Below the pieces are notes generated by a model. The model saw only the letters and a list, made by a program, of their open reading frames with translations. It was not told the origin of the DNA and ran no database searches. A program made the position numbers and the translations under genes. Source: an uncultured Labedella sp. (lineage in GTDB: Bacteria; Actinomycetota; Actinomycetes; Actinomycetales; Microbacteriaceae). Taken from it: DNA of 20,751 nucleotides. The stretch lies in contig CAKTZW010000003.1 of assembly GCA_934636065.1 (NCBI GenBank), forward strand, positions 1 through 20,751. The letters run 5' to 3'. This document shows positions 14,197 through 20,751 of the stretch, piece by piece (position 1 is the first letter of the stretch; every line of letters starts with the position of its first letter).

Positions 14197-14695
14197 CGAC
14201 GACGAGGAGCGGGCCGACGGCCTGTCGGAGGCGTCACGCGTCTACCTGCGCTTCAAGGAGATCTTCACCGGCACGCGCTCGCGGCCGAACCGGTCCCGTC
14301 GCACGCGCGACGAGGACGAGAGCCTCCCGTTCGGACACGGCCGCGATCCGAAGGGGCTCGGAGACGTGGTCGGCGCGCTCACCGCGGACCTCGGCTGGGA
14401 CTCGCCGCTCGCGCAATCGGAGCTCATGAGCAGATGGACCGAACTCGCCGGCGAGGAGACGGCGAAGCACTCCGCTCCCATCACCGTCGAGAAGGGCTTG
14501 CTCACCGTGCAGTGCGAGTCGACCGCGTGGGCGACGCAGCTCCGGCTCATGCGCACCGAGATCATGACGCACATCGCGGCGCGCTTTCCGCAGGCCGGCA
14601 TCACCAACATCCGTTTCCTCGGGCCCGACGTCCCGTCCTGGAAACGGGGTCCCAGATCGGTTCAGGGGCGTGGCGTACGCGATACTTACGGCTGA
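14189..14695 (+). CDS. dciA: DciA-family (DUF721) replicative-helicase accessory protein
   Basis: A 168-residue DUF721 protein. The family was renamed DciA and is the ancestral loader/operator of the DnaB helicase in bacteria lacking DnaC/DnaI; the actinobacterial member lies between recF and gyrB. The charged N-terminus (MSDDDEERADGLSEASRVYL) is followed by a linker with RPNRSRRTRDEDE, and the conserved domain starts near GLGDVVGALTADLGWDSPLAQSELMSRWTELAGEE. It continues LLTVQCESTAWATQLRLMRTEIM and ends with IRFLGPDVPSW. ATG 14189 overlaps the recF stop by 8 bp, and the open frame upstream of it lies inside recF. The fold and position are clear; the helicase role rests on family knowledge. 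Confidence 0.85.
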   Translation: MSDDDEERADGLSEASRVYLRFKEIFTGTRSRPNRSRRTRDEDESLPFGHGRDPKGLGDVVGALTADLGWDSPLAQSELMSRWTELAGEETAKHSAPITVEKGLLTVQCESTAWATQLRLMRTEIMTHIAARFPQAGITNIRFLGPDVPSWKRGPRSVQGRGVRDTYG

Positions 14696-14719
14696 GCCGA
14701 CAAATCAGGTCAACCGACG

Positions 14720-14741
14720 AAAAAAAGCCCGTCAGACGGGC
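14720..14741 (-). terminator. Minus-strand intrinsic terminator before gyrB
   Basis: GCCCGTC (14727-14733), one A, GACGGGC (14735-14741), preceded on the plus strand by seven A residues (14720-14726). On the minus strand this is a GC hairpin followed by seven T, a textbook terminator for leftward transcription. No minus-strand gene ends here, so it would block antisense transcripts from gyrB into dciA-recF. A plus-strand terminator role is weak because no T run follows. Confidence 0.6.
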
Positions 14742-14769
14742 GGATAAGCGTCGGCGTCGGCCCCTGACT

Positions 14770-16830
<2,061 letters not shown>

Positions 16831-16857
16831 CGGGTGGACCTTCGCTGCCGGGATCAC

Positions 16858-16879
16858 GGTCCCTGAGCCTGTCGGAGGG
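16858..16879 (+). repeat. REP-like dispersed repeat, copy 3
   Basis: GGTCCCTGAGCCTGTCGGAG followed by GG, 27 bp after the gyrB stop codon. It pairs with the inverted copy at 16904-16925. Confidence 0.8.
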
Positions 16880-16903
16880 TGAAGACAACACGAGACACGA
16901 CGT

Positions 16904-16925
16904 CCCTTCGAGAAGCTCGGGGACC
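16904..16925 (-). repeat. REP-like dispersed repeat, copy 4 (inverted)
   Basis: On the minus strand GGTCCCCGAGCTTCTCGAAG followed by GG. With copy 3 it forms an imperfect inverted repeat around a 24-bp spacer, ending 14 bp before the gyrA start codon. Confidence 0.8.
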
Positions 16926-16939
16926 TAGGGAACGAAGAC

Positions 16940-19537
16940 ATGGCAGACGAAGAGAACACGACGGCGGAGACGCCGGACGACGCGGTCGGCCCGCACGGCA
17001 AGATCGATCAGGTCGACCTGCAGCTCGAGATGCAGCGGTCGTACCTCGACTACGCGATGAGCGTCATCGTCGGGCGCGCCCTCCCCGAGGTGCGGGACGG
17101 CCTCAAGCCCGTGCACCGTCGCGTCATCTACGCGATGTACGACGGCGGCTACCGCCCCGACAAGTCGTTCTCGAAGTGTGCGCGCGTCGTCGGCGACGTG
17201 ATGGGGCAGTTCCACCCCCATGGTGACTCGGCGATCTACGACGCACTCGTCCGTCTCGTGCAGCCCTGGAGCCTCCGGTACCCGCTCGCGCTCGGGCAGG
17301 GCAACTTCGGGTCTCCCGGGAACGACGGTGCCGCCGCCCCGCGGTACACCGAGACGAAGATGGCACCGCTCGCGCTCGAGATGGTGCGCGACATCGACGA
17401 GGAGACCGTCGACTTCGGTGACAACTACGACGGGCGGACGCAGGAGCCGCTCGTCCTCCCGAGCCGCTTCCCCAACCTGCTCGTCAACGGATCCGTCGGC
17501 ATCGCCGTCGGCATGGCCACGAACATCCCGCCGCACAATCTCCGCGAGGTCTCCGAGGGCGCGCTGTGGCACCTCGCTCACCCGGAGGCGTCGCGAGAGG
17601 AGCTGCTCGAGGCGCTCATGCAGCGGATCAAGGGTCCGGACTTCCCGACGGGGGCGCAGATCCTCGGCACGAAGGGCATCCACGACGCCTACCGCACGGG
17701 TCGCGGCTCGATCACGATGCGCGCCGTCGTGAACGTCGAGGAGATCCAGGGCCGCACGTCGCTCGTCGTGACCGAGCTGCCGTACCAGGTGAACCCCGAC
17801 AACCTCGCGATCAAGATCGCGGATCTGGTCAAGGACGGCAAGGTCACGGGGATCGCCGACATCAACGACGAGACCTCCGGCCGCACGGGGCAGCGCCTCG
17901 TCATCACGCTCAAGCGCGACGCCGTCCCGAAGGTCGTGCTCAACAACCTCTACAAGCACACGCAGCTGCAGGAGAACTTCGGCGCGAACATGCTCGCGAT
18001 CGTCGACGGCGTGCCGCGCACCCTCGCGCTCGACGGGTTCATCTCCGCGTGGGTCGCGCACCAGATCGAGGTCATCGTGCGGCGGACGCAGTTCCGCCTC
18101 AAGAAAGCCGAGGCGGACGCGCACATCCAGCGCGGCTACGTCCTCGCTCTCGATGCCCTCGACGAGGTCATCGCGCTCATCCGCCGCTCGCCCGACGTGG
18201 AGGAGGCCCGCACGGGGCTCATGGAGCTCCTCGGTGTGGACCAGCTGCAGGCCGACGCGATCCTCGCGATGCAGCTGCGTCGCCTCGCCGCCCTCGAGCG
18301 CCAGAAGATCATCGACCGGTTGGCCGAGCTCGAGCTCGAGATCGCCGAATACAAGGCGATCCTCGCGAGTCCCGAGCGGCAGCGCACGATCGTCTCCGAC
18401 GAGCTCACGGAGATCGTCGAGCGTTTCGGCGACGACCGTCGCACCGAGATCATGTTCGGCTTCGACGGCGACATGTCCATGGAGGACCTGATCCCCGAGG
18501 AGGAGATGGTCGTCTCGGTCACGCGCGGCGGGTACATCAAGCGGACGCGCAGCGACAACTACCGTCAGCAGCACCGCGGCGGTAAGGGCGTCAAGGGCGC
18601 ACAGCTGCGGGCCGACGACGTCGTCGAGCACTTCTTCGTGACCACGACGCACCACTGGCTCCTGTTCTTCACCGACAAGGGCCGGGTCTACCGCGCGAAG
18701 GCCTACGAGGTGCAGGAGGCCGGCCGCGACGCGAAGGGTCAGCACGTCGCCAACCTGCTCGCGATGCAGCCGGACGAGCAGATCGCTCAGATCCTCGACA
18801 TCCCGGACTACGAGGCGGCGAAGTACCTCGTGCTCGCGACCCGCAACGGACTCGTGAAGAAGACGGCGCTCACCGAGTACGACACGAACCGCTCCGGTGG
18901 CATCATCGCGATCAACCTGCGCGAGGGCGACGAACTCGTCTCGGCTCTGCTCGTCGAGGAGGACAGCGACATGCTGCTCGTCTCGCGGCACGGCATGTCC
19001 ATCCGCTTCACGGCGAACGACGAGACGCTGCGCCCCATGGGTCGCTCGACGTCCGGCGTCATCGGGATGCACTTCCGGGGCGACGACACGCTGCTCTCGG
19101 CGTCGGTGCTCCCGCCCGACGGCGCGGCCGCGTCGGTCTTCGTGGTGACCGAGGGCGGCTACGCGAAGCGCACCGCTGTCGACCAGTACCGCCTGCAGGG
19201 TCGAGGCGGAATCGGCATCAAGGTCGCGCGACTGAGCGAGGATCGCGGCGATCTCGCCGGCGCCCTCATCGCGGGCGATGACGACGAGGTGCTTGTGGTT
19301 CTTGCCAGCGGCAAGGTGGTACGCTCTGCCGTGGCCGAGGTCCCCACCAAGGGACGTGACACGATGGGCGTGGTCTTCGCCCGTTTCGCGGATGATGACC
19401 GCATCATCGCTCTGGCGAAGAACAGCGACAGGAATCTCGCCGCCGAGGTGGCTGAGGTGGCCGCGGAGACCGACGAGTCCGGAACGACTGAGACGAGCGC
19501 CCCGAGCGTGGACGAACAGCAGGAAGAGCAGGCATGA
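16940..19537 (+). CDS. gyrA: DNA gyrase subunit A
   Basis: An 865-residue breakage-reunion subunit. The winged-helix region holds [18 protein letters not shown] and the quinolone-determining [19 protein letters not shown], with Ser97 and Asp101 present as in susceptible enzymes. The active-site tyrosine is Tyr136 in AAPRYTETK. The coiled-coil arm and C-terminal beta-pinwheel follow; the GyrA box is QHRGGKG (in [13 protein letters not shown]), needed for negative supercoiling. The end is acidic and low in complexity ([23 protein letters not shown]). ATG 16940 starts [13 protein letters not shown]; the purine-rich AGGGAACGAAG precedes it. The stop codon overlaps the next gene (ATGA). Confidence 0.98.
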   Translation: MADEENTTAETPDDAVGPHGKIDQVDLQLEMQRSYLDYAMSVIVGRALPEVRDGLKPVHRRVIYAMYDGGYRPDKSFSKCARVVGDVMGQFHPHGDSAIYDALVRLVQPWSLRYPLALGQGNFGSPGNDGAAAPRYTETKMAPLALEMVRDIDEETVDFGDNYDGRTQEPLVLPSRFPNLLVNGSVGIAVGMATNIPPHNLREVSEGALWHLAHPEASREELLEALMQRIKGPDFPTGAQILGTKGIHDAYRTGRGSITMRAVVNVEEIQGRTSLVVTELPYQVNPDNLAIKIADLVKDGKVTGIADINDETSGRTGQRLVITLKRDAVPKVVLNNLYKHTQLQENFGANMLAIVDGVPRTLALDGFISAWVAHQIEVIVRRTQFRLKKAEADAHIQRGYVLALDALDEVIALIRRSPDVEEARTGLMELLGVDQLQADAILAMQLRRLAALERQKIIDRLAELELEIAEYKAILASPERQRTIVSDELTEIVERFGDDRRTEIMFGFDGDMSMEDLIPEEEMVVSVTRGGYIKRTRSDNYRQQHRGGKGVKGAQLRADDVVEHFFVTTTHHWLLFFTDKGRVYRAKAYEVQEAGRDAKGQHVANLLAMQPDEQIAQILDIPDYEAAKYLVLATRNGLVKKTALTEYDTNRSGGIIAINLREGDELVSALLVEEDSDMLLVSRHGMSIRFTANDETLRPMGRSTSGVIGMHFRGDDTLLSASVLPPDGAAASVFVVTEGGYAKRTAVDQYRLQGRGGIGIKVARLSEDRGDLAGALIAGDDDEVLVVLASGKVVRSAVAEVPTKGRDTMGVVFARFADDDRIIALAKNSDRNLAAEVAEVAAETDESGTTETSAPSVDEQQEEQA

Positions 19538-19938
19538 GCACCGTCGCAGACAAACTGGCGAAGAAGTCGGCCAAGAAGCCCTCGAGCAAGCAGGTCCGAC
19601 TGAAGCTCGTGTACATCGACTTCTGGTCGGCGGTGAAGCTCTCGTTCCTCCTCGCGATCGCCGTCGCGATCGTCACGATCGTCGCAACATTCCTCATCTA
19701 CACGGTCGTCGAGCGCACCGGCGTACTCGAGAGCGTCAACGAGCTCTACCGCGGCATCGCGGGTGAGGAGAACGACCTCACCTCCCTGTTCGGCCTCAAC
19801 CGCGTCATGGGCTTCGCGCTCGTGGCCGCCGTGCTGAACCTCATCGTCGTGACGGCGCTCGGCGCGCTGAGCGCGGCGCTCTACAACCTGAGCGTCAAGA
19901 TCACGGGCGGCGTGCTCGTCGGCTTCACCAACAACTGA
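19534..19938 (+). CDS. DUF3566 transmembrane protein downstream of gyrA
   Basis: A 134-residue membrane protein with the DUF3566 domain, typical of actinobacteria and usually placed just after gyrA. A basic N-terminus ([14 protein letters not shown]) leads into [15 protein letters not shown], then the first membrane segment (about 33-58). An extracytoplasmic loop ([15 protein letters not shown]..., about 59-91) follows, then the second segment (92-117, [20 protein letters not shown]), and a C-terminus ending [12 protein letters not shown]. The ATG overlaps the gyrA stop codon (ATGA, 19534-19537), so it is translationally coupled. The role is not established; some mycobacterial relatives are implicated in cell wall or division, which I cannot confirm here. 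Confidence 0.9.
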   Translation: MSTVADKLAKKSAKKPSSKQVRLKLVYIDFWSAVKLSFLLAIAVAIVTIVATFLIYTVVERTGVLESVNELYRGIAGEENDLTSLFGLNRVMGFALVAAVLNLIVVTALGALSAALYNLSVKITGGVLVGFTNN

Positions 19939-19945
19939 CCGGCGC

Positions 19946-19964
19946 GGGCCTGAGCCTGTCGAAG
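19946..19964 (+). repeat. REP-like dispersed repeat, partial copy 5
   Basis: GGGCCTGAGCCTGTCGAAG, 7 bp after the DUF3566 stop codon. The left end differs from the consensus, and it leads directly into the hairpin at 19965. Confidence 0.7.
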
Positions 19965-20000
19965 AACGGTCCCCGAGTCCTCCCGGACCCGGGGACCGTT
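19965..20000 (+). terminator. Terminator of the gyrB-gyrA-DUF3566 operon
   Basis: AACGGTCCCCGAGTCC (19965-19980) and GGACCCGGGGACCGTT (19985-20000) form a 16-bp stem with one mismatch and a 4-nt loop (TCCC), 26 bp after the last gene. A short T run (TTT, 20004-20006) follows. It is a strong hairpin in the expected place. Confidence 0.75.
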
Positions 20001-20026
20001 CCGTTTCCGCCGTAGCGCCGTCGCTC

Positions 20027-20041
20027 GGTCCCTGAGCGGGG
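20027..20041 (+). repeat. REP-like repeat, truncated copy 6
   Basis: GGTCCCTGAGCGGGG keeps only the left half of the element. Confidence 0.5.
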
Positions 20042-20072
20042 AACGCGAGCGTGCGCACTGTCGCACACCGTC

Positions 20073-20094
20073 GGTCCCTGAGCTTGTCGAAGGG
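20073..20094 (+). repeat. REP-like dispersed repeat, copy 7 (best match)
   Basis: GGTCCCTGAGCTTGTCGAAG followed by GG, the most complete copy and the reference for the others. A diverged inverted copy lies at 20121-20140. Confidence 0.85.
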
Positions 20095-20120
20095 CGGTGA
20101 GTTCTCGGGACGGTGCGACG

Positions 20121-20140
20121 CTTCGGCAGGCCGAGCGACC
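20121..20140 (-). repeat. REP-like repeat, diverged inverted copy 8
   Basis: On the minus strand GGTCGCTCGGCCTGCCGAAG, matching the consensus at about 16 of 20 bases and in inverted orientation to copy 7. Confidence 0.55.
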
Positions 20141-20166
20141 GTCCGGCGACCGATGTCACCCGCGGA

Positions 20167-20196
20167 TTGGGATTAGCTCGCCAATTCGGGTAATCT
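20167..20196 (+). promoter_or_regulatory. Promoter of the tRNA-Ile/tRNA-Ala genes
   Basis: TTGGGA (20167-20172), an 18-bp spacer and TAATCT (20191-20196). The predicted start near 20203 lies 12 bp before tRNA-Ile, a normal distance for a stable-RNA promoter. Confidence 0.7.
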
Positions 20197-20214
20197 CTAC
20201 TTCGGTCCACCCAC

Positions 20215-20288
20215 GGGGATATAGCTCAGGCGGTTAGAGCGCTTCGCTGATAACGAAGAGGTCCGAGGTTCAAGTCCTCGTATCCCCA
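20215..20288 (+). tRNA. tRNA-Ile (GAU)
   Basis: Full cloverleaf of 74 nt. Acceptor GGGGATA pairs with TATCCCC (20281-20287). The D arm is GCTC/GAGC, the anticodon arm CTTCG-CTGATAA-CGAAG with anticodon GAT (20249-20251), and the T arm CGAGG-TTCAAGT-CCTCG. The discriminator is A; 3' CCA is not encoded. tRNA-Ile beside gyrA and followed by tRNA-Ala is a known actinobacterial arrangement. Confidence 0.97.
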
Positions 20289-20293
20289 CTGTT

Positions 20294-20318
20294 CCTATCA
20301 GGGTCAAACCCGGTGGGT
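20294..20318 (+). repeat. 25-bp direct repeat, copy A, between the tRNAs
   Basis: The unit begins CCTATCAGGGTCAAACCC and ends GGTGGGT. Its middle ACCC can pair with the upstream GGGT (loop CAA) or with the downstream GGGT (loop GGT), so two mutually exclusive short stems are possible. Confidence 0.9.
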
Positions 20319-20327
20319 TCATTCGTG

Positions 20328-20352
20328 CCTATCAGGGTCAAACCCGGTGGGT
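20328..20352 (+). repeat. 25-bp direct repeat, copy B, between the tRNAs
   Basis: Identical to copy A over all 25 bases, with a 34-bp period and a 9-bp spacer. The bases following the two copies differ. Confidence 0.9.
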
Positions 20353-20383
20353 CCGCTCATCGAGACAAGTGGCCGATGAGTGC

Positions 20384-20456
20384 GGGGCCTTAGCTCAGTT
20401 GGTAGAGCGCCTGCTTTGCAAGCAGGATGTCAGGAGTTCGATTCTCCTAGGCTCCA
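20384..20456 (+). tRNA. tRNA-Ala (UGC)
   Basis: Full 73-nt cloverleaf. Acceptor GGGGCCT pairs with AGGCTCC with one G-U, the G3-U70 identity pair of tRNA-Ala. The D arm is GCTC/GAGC, the anticodon arm CCTGC-TTTGCAA-GCAGG with anticodon TGC (20417-20419), and the T arm AGGAG-TTCGATT-CTCCT. Discriminator A; the genome continues CCCC, so CCA must be added. Confidence 0.97.
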
Positions 20457-20520
20457 CCCCGTCGTCGATTCCCGAGCAACTCCTCGCCCCTTCGCCCTGT
20501 GCGGACATCGCGACGACCCG

Positions 20521-20751
20521 TCAGAGGATGGCCGTGGCGTTCGGTGGCGAGCCGACGCCTCCCACGAGGGCCAGCGGCTTCACGGTGACGAGGAACTCGT
20601 ACTGATTCCGCTCCGCGCAGAGCGCGGCGAGGTCGTCGAGCTTCCAGAGTTCGCCGAGCGTGTAGCCGAGCAGGGCGATGAGCTGACGGTGCATGAGGCC
20701 GTTGTGGGACGGACCCCTCTCGGGCAATGGTTCCGCGGGGTCGTACCAGGC
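20521..20751 (-). CDS. Cyclase-family protein, C-terminal part (runs off window)
   Basis: The last 76 codons of a leftward gene whose start lies beyond the window edge; the frame stays open to 20751 (AWYDPAEPMPERG...). The tail SHNGLMHRQLIALLGYTLGE then LWKLDDLAALCAERNQYEFL and VTVKPLALVGGVGSPPNATAIL resembles the end of the PF04199 cyclase family (kynurenine formamidase-like and related amidohydrolases), where YEFL..APL.LVGG.GSP.NP.AI is typical. Catalytic metal ligands of the family lie in the missing N-terminal part, so substrate cannot be inferred. It converges on the tRNA genes with 64 bp between. Confidence 0.7.
   Translation of the reverse strand, partial: AWYDPAEPLPERGPSHNGLMHRQLIALLGYTLGELWKLDDLAALCAERNQYEFLVTVKPLALVGGVGSPPNATAIL

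Noticed and set aside
16925..19072. A 715-codon open frame on the minus strand opposite gyrA
   Set aside because: Same antisense-shadow composition; gyrA motifs are intact on the other strand.
20294..20352. CRISPR-like direct repeats
   Set aside because: Only two units with a 9-bp spacer, between two tRNAs and with no cas gene; not a CRISPR array.

Overview
The window is the replication-origin neighbourhood of a high-GC actinobacterium, most likely of the family Microbacteriaceae (Microbacterium/Leifsonia/Curtobacterium-like). I base this on the very high GC content, the gene order, the NAD-type short gnd between dnaN and recF, the DciA-type DUF721 gene between recF and gyrB, the DUF3566 membrane protein after gyrA, and the tRNA-Ile/tRNA-Ala pair beyond it. 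The family assignment is inference from gene content and protein style; no search was run.

Layout. Positions 24-2352 (+) carry a PLP-dependent aminotransferase and a short D-alanine-D-alanine-ligase-like ATP-grasp enzyme. They face a leftward block (2494-8208, - strand) of the classical origin-flanking genes: rpmH, rnpA, yidD, yidC, jag/khpB, rsmG, then parA and parB. To the right of the rpmH-dnaA gap runs a rightward block (8575-19938, + strand): dnaA, dnaN, gnd, a mini LysR-type HTH protein, recF, dciA (DUF721), gyrB, gyrA and a DUF3566 membrane protein. This is followed by tRNA-Ile(GAU) and tRNA-Ala(UGC). The window ends in the C-terminal part of a leftward cyclase-family gene.

The non-coding stretches are the informative part. 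Gap 4431-5139 holds three parS sites, a cluster of DnaA-box-like sequences (one perfect), a minus-strand terminator and a perfect 33-bp palindrome. A fourth parS sits between jag and rsmG. Gap 8209-8574 carries the divergent rpmH and dnaA promoters and one perfect DnaA box placed to autoregulate dnaA. Gap 10015-10554 (dnaA-dnaN) has two perfect DnaA boxes, weaker ones and an AT-rich stretch with repeated GTTAAGA, and is the best oriC candidate. A dispersed REP-like element (GGTCCCTGAGC followed by YTGTCGAAGGG) recurs in the dnaA-dnaN, gyrB-gyrA and post-gyrA gaps.

Functionally the genes cover initiation (DnaA, DnaN, DciA), repair and topology (RecF, GyrB, GyrA), segregation (ParA, ParB, parS), membrane insertion (YidC, YidD), RNA maturation and ribosome assembly (RnpA, L34, RsmG, KhpB-like Jag) and some metabolism. 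I see no phage, transposon, CRISPR, defence island or obviously new multi-gene system. The unusual items are regulatory DNA and the mini LysR protein.
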